Below, one piece after another: positions 29,701-38,369 of a stretch of DNA of 64,000 nucleotides; positions within the stretch are counted from its first letter, which is position 1; each line of letters starts with the position of its first letter. A program made the position numbers and the translations under genes. The DNA lies in the NCBI GenBank assembly GCA_036258175.1, contig DATAEE010000345.1, forward strand, positions 1 through 64,000, given 5' to 3'. The notes under the pieces are model-generated. The model made no database searches. It was given only the letters and a program-made list of their open reading frames with translations, and was not told the DNA's origin. This stretch comes from DATAEE01 sp036258175. GTDB lineage: Bacteria > Acidobacteriota > Vicinamibacteria > Vicinamibacterales > 2-12-FULL-66-21.

Positions 29701-30861
29701 CAGCTCCATGAAATCTGTGAATTGAGCCAGGTCGAGGTTCTCGTACGATGCATCCCATCGCGCGCGCCAGCGCGGCGCGCCCGCCGGCTTTCTCATCGCG
29801 TAGCTGAAGCGGGACGTGCCGCCGAAGAGCGCTGCGGTCGCGTACGGAACCTCGAGCAGATCGGGGATCCAGAGCACCGTCCCCTTCAAGTTCGGGAATC
29901 GGAAGTCGTTCACCCCGGCAACGGGACTGACGAACGATCCCTTGAGCTCCCGTCCGCCCTTGAACATGTGGAACGTGCCGTTGAAATCGGCGTGGCCGGA
30001 AAGCGTGAAGCGATCCCGCGCGAAAAAGAGCTCCCGCATGCGGGGGAGCTGGATACGGGACTGAACGCGGTAGGTCTGTTCCGGCCAGCGCCCGAGATCG
30101 ACCTCTCCCGTCAGGTCCGATCGCGCGCCGTCGGTTCGGAGATCGATCCGATCGAATTTCACACGGCCGCCGTCGATCTTGAACGTCGACCGCATCTCGG
30201 CCCACATCGGCTCGTACGCCTGGATGCGCACGGTGCCCTTCGAAAACTCTGCGCGGCCGCCGTACCCTTCGGGAACGCGGAAGACAGCCACGTTCAGGTT
30301 GGGCGCGTGCGTGCTCCACGGCGTCACGTGGTCTTCGAAGAGCAGCTCTCCGCGCGACGCCTCGACGGCGCGGAGCGTCGTGACCCATCGACGCGGGCCG
30401 CGCGGCTCGCGCCGCTCCGGCACGAAGCGGGGGAAGTTGTGACGGTTGCCGGGGAAGGTCTCGATGATCATCTTCCAGTCGGTCATCGTGACCGACCGGA
30501 TCAGGATCTCGCGAGTGATGGCGGACCACCACGGCAGCTCAACGTCGATCCGCTGCGCGGTGAGAAACGGCCGGTCGCCCGGCTCCAGGCCGCCAATCAC
30601 GAGATCTTCGACGCCGAAGCGGCCAGGAATGAGGCGCGCGTACAGGCGGCCGATGCGCACGTCCCGCTTCAGATAGTTGCTCGCGGCGCGCTCCGCGCGC
30701 CCCCGCAGCGCCGGTCCGAGATCGATCGAAAGCGTGACGATGAGCATGACGGCCAGGATGGCCGCCAGGAGCGCCAGCGGACGCGTGGCACGGCGCCATC
30801 CCCGCCGGAGCCGGCCTGGTGGTGCCGGAGTTTCTGCCGCGTCGCTGGCGTCCTTGTGCAC
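26767..30861 (-). CDS. tamB: TamB-like translocation/assembly protein (AsmA/DUF490 family)
   Basis: This 1364-residue protein has one N-terminal membrane helix (LALLAAILAVMLIVTLSIDL). A long periplasmic beta-taco region with AsmA-like repeats follows, and the DUF490 C-terminal domain closes it. The latter shows the family phrases LTLAGTYDRPLLFGHATIER, NRYLVTRGSIDFANPTKIEP, FDIEAETRVRVPGQTYRVTV and LMSDPPLPEVDVLSLLLGEP. Such proteins bridge inner and outer membranes, carrying phospholipids or helping barrel assembly with an Omp85 partner. The partner gene follows with stop and start sharing one base. It begins 3 bp after the biotin carrier gene stops. Confidence 0.9.
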   Translation of the reverse strand: MHKDASDAAETPAPPGRLRRGWRRATRPLALLAAILAVMLIVTLSIDLGPALRGRAERAASNYLKRDVRIGRLYARLIPGRFGVEDLVIGGLEPGDRPFLTAQRIDVELPWWSAITREILIRSVTMTDWKMIIETFPGNRHNFPRFVPERREPRGPRRWVTTLRAVEASRGELLFEDHVTPWSTHAPNLNVAVFRVPEGYGGRAEFSKGTVRIQAYEPMWAEMRSTFKIDGGRVKFDRIDLRTDGARSDLTGEVDLGRWPEQTYRVQSRIQLPRMRELFFARDRFTLSGHADFNGTFHMFKGGRELKGSFVSPVAGVNDFRFPNLKGTVLWIPDLLEVPYATAALFGGTSRFSYAMRKPAGAPRWRARWDASYENLDLAQFTDFMELKGGLRIAGRATGRNLLEWPVGRFAERTGGGEVLVEPPPDTRLQGRTLVRAALADAESAGAQSGPFNPHLPLGYLPVGGAIVYRLGPDWIELDRSWSATARTYVEFSGRTAYGDSSNIPFHVTSADWQESDRLMVGILNAFGSSASAVPVAGYGEFDGVMTKSFARPRIEGAFDGYGLRAWNVRWGRGRAKVAIENSYADITDGLITDGPSGIRVPSGRFSLGYPRRDGGQEIDARVSLVRRPLSDLRTAFELYDYPVEGFVSGEFHLFGNYETPNGFGKMTIDQGVAYGETFETSTAGLRFEGSGVRLDGIEVRKGSGTITGAAYVGWNGTYSFDADGRRLPVERMDTLAFPLAPLSGTLQFTASGSGTFDEPRYDLRGRIDDLFAGDEGIGQVTARLGVRGELMTIELEAASPRLSVSGSGRIALTPESDAELSFRFVESSLDPYVRFLVPRMSPFTTAVVSGSLRITGQLTDVDHLLVDTTVDDLQLKLFDYRVRNEGPIRLALDRHAVRIGQLRLAGEGTQLDLSGEIGLHDRQIAVRATGDASLGLLQGFFRDIRSAGTAEVVAEIKGSLDEPVFSGRAAIANGRVRHFSLPHGLDNINGRLSFDAAGVRVDDLVARLGGGDVRFAGRVALKGFQPGDLNLTATGERMRLRYPEGFTSIVDADLALRGPVKGPTLAGTVSVRSATWTRRFETSAGLFNLGGDNAVSPVPTGPSTFPVRFDVRIVAPSTMRVENNIARIVSSADLTLAGTYDRPLLFGHATIERGELFFEGNRYLVTRGSIDFANPTKIEPFFDIEAETRVRVPGQTYRVTVSVSGTADKMTPNLMSDPPLPEVDVLSLLLGEPVDPLRADLRAVQSPQASEQDLLGALIARQATNPFAAPVGRAVEQTFGVDTVQITPLIGDLNLQSVNAAARLTIGKRISNRLFVTYSRALGQSRSDQIILLEYDHSDRVSYVVSRNEDGTYAIDFRVRHTF

Positions 30862-30864
30862 GTG

Positions 30865-31392
30865 TTATCCGACGATGACCAGCAGCTTCCCCGCCTCGAC
30901 CGAGCTCCCTTCCCGCACCTGGACGTCCTTGACCCGCCCGCCGCGCGACGCCGAGAGTTCGTTTTCCATCTTCATCGCCTCGACGACCACCAGCGGCTGG
31001 CGCGGAGAGACTTCGTCGCCGGGAGCCACGAGAACGCGGACGACGCGACCGGGCATCGGCGCAGCGATCCGCTGCTCGCCCTCGGCCGCCGCCGCCGTTG
31101 ATTCACCGGACCGCCGCGGCCGGCGGCCGTTGACTGCCGCTTGGAGACTTCCGGACGGCAGGTGCACCATCACCTCTCCACGACCCGAAGGAGCAAGGGC
31201 GACGTCGTAGCTCGCCCCGCCCTCTTCAGGGAAGAGAAGGGAGATCCTGCCATCCGGCTCCCGGCGGGCATCGACGACGCGCACGCGTCCATCAATAATG
31301 ACGTGGAACCGGTCCCCCTCGGCCGGTGACCGGCGCTCGATCGCGACCGTCCGGGTGCGGCCGTTGAGGTCCACCTCGAACGTGACCATCAC
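30865..31392 (-). CDS. Biotin carboxyl carrier subunit of acyl-CoA carboxylase
   Basis: This 175-residue protein has a beta-strand N-terminal region (FEVDLNGRTRTVAIERR) like the BT linker domain of propionyl-CoA carboxylase. An Ala/Gly/Arg-rich hinge follows at about 88-105, and the C-terminal biotinyl domain is APMPGRVVRVLVAPGDEVSP plus VVVEAMKMENELSASRGG. Lys141 in the AMKM motif is the biotinylation site. It carries carboxybiotin between the biotin carboxylase encoded just before it (4-bp overlap) and the carboxyltransferase two genes upstream. The domain order resembles the C-terminus of fused alpha subunits, here split into its own gene. Confidence 0.92.
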   Translation of the reverse strand: MMVTFEVDLNGRTRTVAIERRSPAEGDRFHVIIDGRVRVVDARREPDGRISLLFPEEGGASYDVALAPSGRGEVMVHLPSGSLQAAVNGRRPRRSGESTAAAAEGEQRIAAPMPGRVVRVLVAPGDEVSPRQPLVVVEAMKMENELSASRGGRVKDVQVREGSSVEAGKLLVIVG

Positions 31393-32906
31393 GAACGGAC
31401 CCCTTCGAGGCGCGCCGCGCGCTTCCAGGCGCTGTCCTTCGGAGCGCCGGTACTCGTTGCCGCGCCCGCGGGCCGCAGGTTGAAATACGCGTCGAGCGCG
31501 GCGGCCATCGCTGCGAGCTCTTCCTCCGCCTCGGACACAGACGCGAACGGCTCAGTGCGCTCTTCGAGGACGCGATCCAGATACGTGGTGTCGAAGCGCG
31601 CCCGCTCGAAATCCGGCTGCGCCAGAAGCCACCGGAAAAAGGGAACAGTCGTTCTGACCCCGAGCACCTGATACTCGGACAAGGCCCGGCGCAGCCGCGC
31701 AATGGATTCTCCGCGGTCCGCGCCCCATCCGATCAGTTTCGAGATCATCGAGTCGTAGAACACTGGCACGGCGGATCCGGCAGCGACGCCGCTGTCGTCC
31801 CGTATGCCTGGTCCTGACGGGCTGCGCAGCGCCACGATCGTTCCGGGCGACGGCAGGAACCGCCGATCCGGATCCTCGGCGTAGATGCGGCACTCAATGG
31901 CGTGACCACGTGGAGTAATCGTCTGTTCGGGGTCGAGATCCAGCGCTTCGCCCCGCGCAATCCGGATCTGCCATTGGACGAGGTCCACTCCCGTCACCAT
32001 CTCCGTGACCGGATGCTCGACCTGCAGGCGGGTGTTCATCTCAAGGAAGTAAAACCGGCCGGCCGCGTCGAGCAAGTACTCGATGGTCCCGGCGTTCGTG
32101 TAACCGACGGCGCGTGCAAGCGCGGCCGCCTGCGACGTCATGGCGCGCCTGAGCTCGGGCGTCACGACCGGCGACGGCGACTCTTCGACGACCTTCTGAT
32201 GTCGGCGCTGGATCGAACACTCGCGCTCGACGAAGGCCACGACCGTTCCGTGGTGATCGCCGAGGAGCTGGACTTCGACGTGACGGGGACGTTCGAGCCG
32301 CCGCTCGAGATAGATCGCCGGATCACCAAACGCGGATCCTGCCTCGCCGCGCGCAGCGCGCACTGCACTCTCCAGGTCGGCGGGCGCCAGCACGGTGCGC
32401 ATCCCCTTGCCGCCGCCGCCGGCTACCGCTTTGACGAGCACTGGATATCCCATGCGGCGTGCCGCGTCGGCGATGACCTCGATCCGGACCTCCGGGCTGA
32501 ACGGCTCCTCGCTACCTGGAACGACGGGAACGCCAGCTCGACTCGCTGCCTGGCGCGCAGCGGTCTTGCTGCCCATCAGTGTGATCACTTCCGGTTTCGG
32601 TCCAATGAAGATCAGCCCGGCGTCCCGGCACGCGCTCGCAAAGGCCGCGTTCTCCGCGAGGAATCCGTAGCCGGGATGGACGGCAGCAGCTTGGGAACGC
32701 CGGGCGATCTCGACTAACCGATCGATGCGGAGATAACTCTCAGCAGCGGGGCTGGGGCCCACGTGCTGCGCTTCGTCGGCATAGCGCACGTGCACGGCGT
32801 CCCGATCGCAGTCGGAGTAGACCGCGACGCTCTGAAGACCCAGCTCGCGGCACGCACGCATGACGCGTACGGCGATCTCCCCGCGGTTGGCCACCAGAAT
32901 CTTCAT
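31389..32906 (-). CDS. accC: Biotin carboxylase subunit of acyl-CoA carboxylase
   Basis: This 505-residue enzyme carboxylates biotin with bicarbonate and ATP. It starts MKILVANRGEIAVRVMRACR (BC N-domain). The ATP-grasp domain has the glycine loop VKAVAGGGGKGMR, the bicarbonate/biotin region VEQLLGDH-like HVEVQLLGDHHGTVVAFVER and the catalytic EMNTRLQVEHPVTEMVTGVD. The BC C-domain follows (GHAIECRIYAEDPDRRFLPS). A tail of about 55 residues beyond the usual 450 (VSEAEEELAAMAAALDAYFN) is present, as in PccA/AccA3-type proteins. It overlaps the carrier gene by 4 bp. The acyl-CoA substrate (acetyl, propionyl or longer) cannot be fixed from this subunit. Confidence 0.95.
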   Translation of the reverse strand: MKILVANRGEIAVRVMRACRELGLQSVAVYSDCDRDAVHVRYADEAQHVGPSPAAESYLRIDRLVEIARRSQAAAVHPGYGFLAENAAFASACRDAGLIFIGPKPEVITLMGSKTAARQAASRAGVPVVPGSEEPFSPEVRIEVIADAARRMGYPVLVKAVAGGGGKGMRTVLAPADLESAVRAARGEAGSAFGDPAIYLERRLERPRHVEVQLLGDHHGTVVAFVERECSIQRRHQKVVEESPSPVVTPELRRAMTSQAAALARAVGYTNAGTIEYLLDAAGRFYFLEMNTRLQVEHPVTEMVTGVDLVQWQIRIARGEALDLDPEQTITPRGHAIECRIYAEDPDRRFLPSPGTIVALRSPSGPGIRDDSGVAAGSAVPVFYDSMISKLIGWGADRGESIARLRRALSEYQVLGVRTTVPFFRWLLAQPDFERARFDTTYLDRVLEERTEPFASVSEAEEELAAMAAALDAYFNLRPAGAATSTGAPKDSAWKRAARLEGVRS

Positions 32907-32938
32907 GGAGACTTTTGGATTCTAGCACTTAGGGCTGG

Positions 32939-34480
32939 TTACAGAGGGATGTTCCCGTGCTTCTTGGGCGGGTTCTTGTCGCGCTTGTTTTCGAGGCTCG
33001 CCAACGCCGCGATCAGCTTCGGCCTCGTGGTTCGTGGCGGGATGATCTCGTCGACGAATCCGCTTGAGGCGGCGACATATGGATTCGCGAACTTCTCGCG
33101 GAACTCCGAAACCTTTTGCGCCCGCAGCGGCGCGGGATCGCTCGCCTGATCGAGCTCGCGCTTGTACAGAATGTTGACCGCCCCCTCGGGGCCCATGACC
33201 GCGATCTCGGCGCTGGGCCACGCGTAGTTGAAGTCAGTCCTGATGTGCTTGCTCGACATGACGCAGTACGCGCCGCCGTACGCTTTTCGCGTGATGACCG
33301 TGACTTTCGGCACTGTCGCCTCGGCGAACGCGTAAAGCAGCTTGGCGCCGTGACGGATGATCCCGCCGTACTCCTGCCGCGTGCCGGGAAGGAACCCTGG
33401 CACGTCTTCGAAGGTCACGAGCGGGATGTTGAACGCATCGCAGAACCGCACGAATCGGGCGCCCTTGACCGATGCGTCGATGTCGAGCGTGCCCGCGAGG
33501 ATCGCCGGCTGGTTCGCCACGATGCCGACCGATCGACCACCAAGCCGCCCGAACCCCACGACGAGGTTCCGCGCGTAGTGCCGGTGCACCTCCAGAAACA
33601 CGCCGTCGTCCACGACCGCCTGAATCAGCGTATGCATGTCGTACGGCTGGTTCGGTGAATCCGGCACGAGGCGATCGAGCGCGTCATCCTCGCGATCGAC
33701 GGGATCGCTGGATTCGACGCGCGGGGCGTCTTCCATGTTGTTGCTCGGCAGGAATCCCAGCAGCTCGCGAATCAGCTGCAGGCACTCTCGATCATTCGGC
33801 ACAGCGAAGTGCGCGACACCACTCACCTCGTTGTGCGTCATCGCGCCGCCAAGCTGCTCCTTGGTGACGTCTTCGTGCGTCACGGTCTTGATCACGTCCG
33901 GCCCGGTGACGAACATATAGCTCGTCCCCTCGACCATGAGGTTGAAGTCCGTGATGGCCGGCGAGTAGACGGCGCCGCCGGCGCACGGCCCCATGATCGC
34001 GGAGATCTGAGGAATGACGCCGGAGGCGAGGGTGTTCCGAAGAAAAATCTCGGCGTAGCCGCCGAGCGACAGCACGCCTTCCTGAATCCGGGCGCCGCCG
34101 GAATCGTTTAGGCCGACGATCGGCGCTCCGATCTTGAGCGCCAGATCCATGATCTTCACGATCTTCGCGGCGTTGGTCTCCGACAGCGATCCGCCGAACA
34201 CCGTAAAGTCCTGGGCGAAGGCACACACCTGACGGCCGTCGATCCGTCCATGGCCCGATACGACGCCGTCGCCCGGGATGATCTGATCTGCCATTCCGAA
34301 GTCGCGGCAGCGATGCGTAACGAGCTTGTCGACTTCCTCGAACGTCCCGGGATCGAATAGCAAATCGATCCGCTCGCGAGCGGTCAGCTTTCCGCCATCG
34401 TGCTGCCGCTTGAGGCGCTCTTCGCCGCCGCCGAGCTCGGCCCGTCGTTCCAGATCGGCGAGCGTCTTACGCGTATCCAT
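32939..34480 (-). CDS. Acyl-CoA carboxylase carboxyltransferase (beta) subunit
   Basis: This 513-residue protein has the two crotonase-like halves of PccB/MmdA/AccD5-type carboxyltransferases. The N-half has LKRQHDGGKLTARERIDLLF and VCAFAQDFTVFGGSLSETNA, with the oxyanion-forming GVLSLGGYAEIFLRN. The C-half has FEDVPGFLPGTRQEYGGIIR, HGAKLLYAFAEATVPKVTVI and the second oxyanion hole AYGGAYCVMSSKHIRTD, ending GNIPL. The wording fits propionyl- or methylmalonyl-CoA type enzymes better than acetyl-CoA AccD. It lies 32 bp upstream of the biotin carboxylase gene and completes the three-part enzyme. Confidence 0.94.
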   Translation of the reverse strand: MDTRKTLADLERRAELGGGEERLKRQHDGGKLTARERIDLLFDPGTFEEVDKLVTHRCRDFGMADQIIPGDGVVSGHGRIDGRQVCAFAQDFTVFGGSLSETNAAKIVKIMDLALKIGAPIVGLNDSGGARIQEGVLSLGGYAEIFLRNTLASGVIPQISAIMGPCAGGAVYSPAITDFNLMVEGTSYMFVTGPDVIKTVTHEDVTKEQLGGAMTHNEVSGVAHFAVPNDRECLQLIRELLGFLPSNNMEDAPRVESSDPVDREDDALDRLVPDSPNQPYDMHTLIQAVVDDGVFLEVHRHYARNLVVGFGRLGGRSVGIVANQPAILAGTLDIDASVKGARFVRFCDAFNIPLVTFEDVPGFLPGTRQEYGGIIRHGAKLLYAFAEATVPKVTVITRKAYGGAYCVMSSKHIRTDFNYAWPSAEIAVMGPEGAVNILYKRELDQASDPAPLRAQKVSEFREKFANPYVAASSGFVDEIIPPRTTRPKLIAALASLENKRDKNPPKKHGNIPL

Positions 34481-34508
34481 TCAGCATTCAGCAATCAGCA
34501 TTGAGCAT
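34481..34508. repeat. 7-bp tandem repeat TCAGCAW, four units
   Basis: The units TCAGCAT, TCAGCAA, TCAGCAT and TGAGCAT fill most of the 35-bp gap between fsa and the carboxyltransferase gene. The last unit reaches to 7 bp from the fsa stop. The carboxyltransferase ribosome site would have to lie within it on the minus strand (ATGCTGATTGCTGAATGCTG), and no purine-rich site is visible there. Confidence 0.6.
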
Positions 34509-34515
34509 GACCGCG

Positions 34516-35169
34516 TCACACCTTCGCCGCTTGCGCCTTTTCCCAGTCCTTGAGGAATTTTTCGAGCCCGATGTCGGTCAGCGGGTGCTTGAACATCGCC
34601 TCGATGATAGCCGCGGGACACGTACAGATATCGGCTCCCATGCGCGCCGCTTCCACGACATGAAGCGGATGGCGGATGCTCGCGACGAGAATCTCCGTGC
34701 GGAAGTCATACTGCGTGTAGATCTCGACGATCTGCCGGACCAGGTCCATCCCGCCCGTTGCGATATCGTCGAGCCGGCCGACGAACGGGCTGACGAACGT
34801 CGCGCCCACCTTCGCGGCGATGAGCGCCTGCGTCGGCGAGAACACGAGCGTGACATTGACCCGCGTCCCCTCTTCCGAGAGCCGCTTGCACGCCTTGACG
34901 CCATCCTTGGTGAACGGCACCTTGACGACGATGTGCTCGTCGATGGCCGCCAGCTCGCGTCCTTCGCGGAGCATCCCATCCGTATCGGTGGCGACCACCT
35001 CGGCGCTGACCGGACCTTGCACCATCCGGCAGATCTTTTTCAGGATGTCGCGCGGATCGCCGCTCTCTTTCGCGAGCAGCGACGGGTTCGTCGTAATGCC
35101 GTCAATGATCCCGAGCGGGACCAATGCTTCGATTTCCTTGAGGTTGCCCGTATCGATGAAGAGCTTCAT
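34516..35169 (-). CDS. fsa: Transaldolase-like fructose-6-phosphate aldolase family protein
   Basis: This 217-residue single-domain TIM barrel belongs to the short transaldolase (FSA/TalC, MipB) family. MKLFIDTGNLKEIEALVPLG and GITTNPSLLAKE form the first strands. Lys83 in HIVVKVPFTKDGVKACK is the Schiff-base lysine. VNVTLVFSPTQALIAAKVGA, FVSPFVGRLDDI and TCPAAIIEAMFKHPLTDIGL complete the barrel. It could act as transaldolase (pentose phosphate pathway) or as fructose-6-phosphate aldolase; the family members look alike, and most bacterial homologs of this length are transaldolases. It overlaps the FAH-family gene by 4 bp. Confidence 0.92.
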   Translation of the reverse strand: MKLFIDTGNLKEIEALVPLGIIDGITTNPSLLAKESGDPRDILKKICRMVQGPVSAEVVATDTDGMLREGRELAAIDEHIVVKVPFTKDGVKACKRLSEEGTRVNVTLVFSPTQALIAAKVGATFVSPFVGRLDDIATGGMDLVRQIVEIYTQYDFRTEILVASIRHPLHVVEAARMGADICTCPAAIIEAMFKHPLTDIGLEKFLKDWEKAQAAKV

Positions 35170-35933
35170 AACGCCTCCACTGGGTTCGACAGCTCGCCGA
35201 CCCCACCGACTGTGATCGTAACCAGATCGCCGGGTCGAATGGGACCAATACCTGAAGGCGTCCCGGTCGAGATGACATCTCCGGGCAGGAGGGTCATGAC
35301 CGAGGACACGAACGCGACCAGCGTCGGAATGTCGAAGATGAGTTCGCGCGTCGACGACGATTGACGCCGGTCGCCGTTGACCCAGCCTTCGACCGTGACC
35401 TCGCGGCCGGGGAAGCCCAGGTCAGCGACGGCGATGCACGGCCCGACAGGCGCAAAGGTGTCGAAGCCTTTGGCACGCGTGTACTGAACGTCCTTTGCCT
35501 GCAGCTCGCGCGCCGTCACGTCGTTCACGCACGTCAAGCCGAGCACGTACTCGTGCGCCTGCGACGCTGGCACGCGGTACGCCCGCCGCCCGATGACCAC
35601 GCCGGCTTCGGCTTCGTGATCGACGCGTCCCATCGCCGGCGTGACGCGGATGGCCTCGCCCGGGCCGACGATCGCGGTCGACGGCTTGATGAACATCATC
35701 GGTTCTTTCGGCAGCGGCTTGTTCTGCTCGGCCGCGTGATCCTTGTAGTTCAAGCCGATGGCGACGATCTTCGACGGTACGACCGGCGGCAAGAACCGCG
35801 CCGTCTTGCTGTCGATCGAATCTTCCTCACGGAGGCCTTCGAACGGCGTGCCGCTTGCGAGCCGCCACTTGCCGTCCCGCTCGACCGCGTAACGGGGCGC
35901 GCCGCCGTAGTCGATGCGATAGATGCGATGCAT
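35166..35933 (-). CDS. Fumarylacetoacetate hydrolase (FAH)-family protein
   Basis: This 255-residue protein has a short N-terminal domain (MHRIYRIDYGGAPRYAVERD) and the FAH catalytic fold. SKIVAIGLNYKDHAAEQNKP and MMFIKPSTAIVGPGEAIR begin the fold. VDHEAEAGVVIGRRAYRV supplies metal-binding acidic residues. GLTCVNDVTARELQAKDVQY carries another, and VISTGTPSGIGPIRPGD closes the fold. The family includes 2-hydroxyhepta-2,4-diene-dioate isomerases, fumarylpyruvate hydrolases and oxaloacetate decarboxylases, so the exact reaction is open. It overlaps fsa by 4 bp and follows the FnIII lipoprotein gene without a gap. Confidence 0.9.
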   Translation of the reverse strand: MHRIYRIDYGGAPRYAVERDGKWRLASGTPFEGLREEDSIDSKTARFLPPVVPSKIVAIGLNYKDHAAEQNKPLPKEPMMFIKPSTAIVGPGEAIRVTPAMGRVDHEAEAGVVIGRRAYRVPASQAHEYVLGLTCVNDVTARELQAKDVQYTRAKGFDTFAPVGPCIAVADLGFPGREVTVEGWVNGDRRQSSSTRELIFDIPTLVAFVSSVMTLLPGDVISTGTPSGIGPIRPGDLVTITVGGVGELSNPVEAL

Positions 35934-36971
35934 TCAGCGGGCGATCTCTTCCACGCGAGCCTGCGCGCTGACATTCGGCGGCGTGGCGTTGTCCACGGCG
36001 ACGACCACGTAAACGTAGCGCACGCCCGGTTTCACGTTCTCATCGCGGAACGTCGTGTCGCGGATCGGATCCGGGGTGAGACGGGTCAGTTTCTCACCTG
36101 GCGCCTCACCACGCAAGACCAGATACCCACCGAGATCCGGCTCGGTGTTCGCGTCCCAGATCAGACTGATGACCCCTTCACCCCCCACCACCGTCAGGCC
36201 CGTCGGCGCTGCGGGCGCAAACGTGTCCCGAGGCGTTACGCACGCGGGAGCCGAGCTCTCGCTTTCGACGAACGCTGATTCGGCCCCCGCCAGCGCGCGC
36301 ACGACGTAGCAGCGCTCCGAGCCGAACGCGAGCCTTGCGTCAGTGAACGGTGGCGCCTTCAGGGGCGCGGGGTTGATCGGAGACGCGCCGTCCACGCCAT
36401 CCTTCGTTTCGTAGACGTTGTAGCCGCTCGACGGCGGCGTCGACGGGAGCCACTCGACGGTGATCGCCTTCGCGTCGTGCTGTGCCCGGACGCCTGCCGC
36501 AGGCGACGGCGCCTCAGCGAGGCTCACGACCGCGCGCGGCGACGCCGGACCGCGAGTACTGCCGCGCCGGCTGACGGCAACGGCGACGTAAACCCTGACC
36601 GCCCCCGTATCTTGCTGCGGCGCGACCTGCTCTTCCAGCGTCGCCCGTTCTCCAGGTACGGGTTTATCCAACGTCGCGACAACCGAGGCTTTCTGGAGAA
36701 ACGCATCACCGGCGGGTGCTTCTTCGGCCTTCGCCACGGTCAGCGCATACACCTCGACGCGGCCGAGATCGGCGGGCGTCGAACCGTCAGTATTGGCGGC
36801 GGGCGGTGTAAAGACCAATCGAACCGTGCCGGCCGTCCGGCGCGCGGTGAAGTCCTGAAGACCGGCCGGCACACGCCGAAGTGGCGCGAGCGGAGGGCCC
36901 TTCTTGCCGCAGGCGGCACACGCGAACGCGAGCGCCAGGAGCAGCAGGCGCAAAGCCCGGAGACGGCTCAC
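35934..36971 (-). CDS. Lipoprotein with fibronectin type III-like domains
   Basis: This 345-residue protein has the signal SRLRALRLLLLALAFACAAC with Cys21 as lipid site, followed by GKKGPPLAPLRRVPAG. The CGKKGPP start recalls LptM/YifL, a small lipoprotein that helps LptD assembly, here fused to a larger body. The body holds about three beta-sandwich repeats of FnIII type: DFTARRTAGTVRLVFTPP, KAITVEWLPSTPPSSGYNVY and TGLTVVGGEGVISLIWDANT, the last ending GVRYVYVVVAVDNATPPNVS. It overlaps hslU by 4 bp. It probably faces the periplasm on the outer membrane. The function is unknown. Confidence 0.8.
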   Translation of the reverse strand: MSRLRALRLLLLALAFACAACGKKGPPLAPLRRVPAGLQDFTARRTAGTVRLVFTPPAANTDGSTPADLGRVEVYALTVAKAEEAPAGDAFLQKASVVATLDKPVPGERATLEEQVAPQQDTGAVRVYVAVAVSRRGSTRGPASPRAVVSLAEAPSPAAGVRAQHDAKAITVEWLPSTPPSSGYNVYETKDGVDGASPINPAPLKAPPFTDARLAFGSERCYVVRALAGAESAFVESESSAPACVTPRDTFAPAAPTGLTVVGGEGVISLIWDANTEPDLGGYLVLRGEAPGEKLTRLTPDPIRDTTFRDENVKPGVRYVYVVVAVDNATPPNVSAQARVEEIAR

Positions 36972-38359
36972 AGAATGTACCGGGACAGATCCTCGTCGCG
37001 GACGATGTCCGCGAGCATCCGATCGACGTACGCCGCATCAATCGTGATCGACTTGGTTTCGAGATCGGGCGCCTCGAACGAGATCTCGTCGAGCAGCTTT
37101 TCCATCACCGTATGCAGGCGCCGGGCGCCGATGTTTTCGGTGCGCTCGTTCACGATCGCTGCAAAGTCCGCGATTCGCGCGACGGCGTCATCGCGGAAGC
37201 GGAGCGTCACGCCTTCGGTTTCGAGCAATGCCAGGTATTGCTTGATGAGCGCTCCCTTCGGCTCCGTGAGGATGCGGACGAACTCCTCCCGGCCCAGCGC
37301 CTCCAGTTCCACGCGAATCGGAAACCTGCCCTGTAGCTCCGGGATGAGGTCCGACGGTTTGGCGACGTGGAAGGCGCCGGCAGCGATGAACAGGACGTGA
37401 TCAGTCCGAACGATTCCGTGCTTGGTGTTGACCGTCGTCCCTTCCACGATGGGCAGGATGTCGCGCTGCACACCTTCGCGGCTGACGTCCGGCCCATGCG
37501 AACCTTCGCGGCCCGCGATCTTGTCTATTTCGTCGAGAAAGATGATGCCGGTCTGCTGCACGCGTTCGACTGCGGCGCGTGACACCGACTCCATGTCCAC
37601 GAGCTTTTGCTCTTCTTCGAGCGTCAAATGCTGCAGCGCTTCGGGCACGGGGACCCTGCGTCGGCGCGAGCGTCCCTGGAACATGCCCGGCAGCATGTCC
37701 TTGAGATTGATGTCCACCTCTTCGACCGAGGAGCCGGCGATGATCTCGAAGGATGGGAACGCCTTCTCACGGACCTCGATCTCGACCTGCTTGTCGTCGA
37801 GGCGGCCGTCGCGCAGTTGCTCGCGCAGCTTTTCACGCGTCTTGCTGTACGAAGCTTTAGGATCCGCCGGACCGACCGTTGCCTCGGCGGCGATCTCCTG
37901 GTCAGGCGTCGGCGGCAGCAGCAAATCGAGGAGTCGATCTTCCGCGTGGCGCCTCGCCTTCTCACGAATCTCCGAGGCGCGTTCTTCCCGTACGAGGTCC
38001 ACCGCAATCTCGACGAGGTCCCGGATCATCGACTCGACGTCGCGGCCGACGTAGCCGACCTCTGTGTACTTCGAGGCCTCGACCTTGAGGAACGGCGATT
38101 GGGCCAGCTTCGCAAGACGCCTCGCGATCTCGGTCTTGCCGACACCGGTCGGGCCGATCATCAAAATGTTCTTCGGCGCGACCTCCTCGGCCATCTCCGG
38201 CGCAAGCTTCTGCCGCCGCATGCGGTTGCGCAAGGCGATCGCCACGGCCCGCTTCGCCTGCGCCTGGCCGATGACGTACTTGTCGAGCTCGGCGACAATC
38301 TGCCGCGGCGTGAGCGCCTCCACGCGCGACGCGGTCGTCTCCGGTAGATAGATCGCCAT
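36968..38359 (-). CDS. hslU: HslU, ATPase subunit of the HslVU (ClpYQ) protease
   Basis: This 463-residue AAA+ unfoldase feeds proteins to HslV. It starts with TPRQIVAELDKYVIGQAQAK, and Walker A GPTGVGKT is at residues 69-76. The pore and adjacent region is SKYTEVGYVGRDVESMIRDL (GYVG pore loop). An intermediate I-domain spans about 110-240 (Lys/Glu-rich, FQGRSRRRRVPVPEALQHL). Walker B is GIIFLDEIDKIAGR, sensor ELQGRFPIRVELEAL follows, and the C-terminus ends DEDLSRYIL, the tail that inserts into HslV. Length and order match the family. It lies 10 bp after hslV. Confidence 0.97.
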   Translation of the reverse strand: MAIYLPETTASRVEALTPRQIVAELDKYVIGQAQAKRAVAIALRNRMRRQKLAPEMAEEVAPKNILMIGPTGVGKTEIARRLAKLAQSPFLKVEASKYTEVGYVGRDVESMIRDLVEIAVDLVREERASEIREKARRHAEDRLLDLLLPPTPDQEIAAEATVGPADPKASYSKTREKLREQLRDGRLDDKQVEIEVREKAFPSFEIIAGSSVEEVDINLKDMLPGMFQGRSRRRRVPVPEALQHLTLEEEQKLVDMESVSRAAVERVQQTGIIFLDEIDKIAGREGSHGPDVSREGVQRDILPIVEGTTVNTKHGIVRTDHVLFIAAGAFHVAKPSDLIPELQGRFPIRVELEALGREEFVRILTEPKGALIKQYLALLETEGVTLRFRDDAVARIADFAAIVNERTENIGARRLHTVMEKLLDEISFEAPDLETKSITIDAAYVDRMLADIVRDEDLSRYIL

Positions 38360-38369
38360 GGACTCGCTT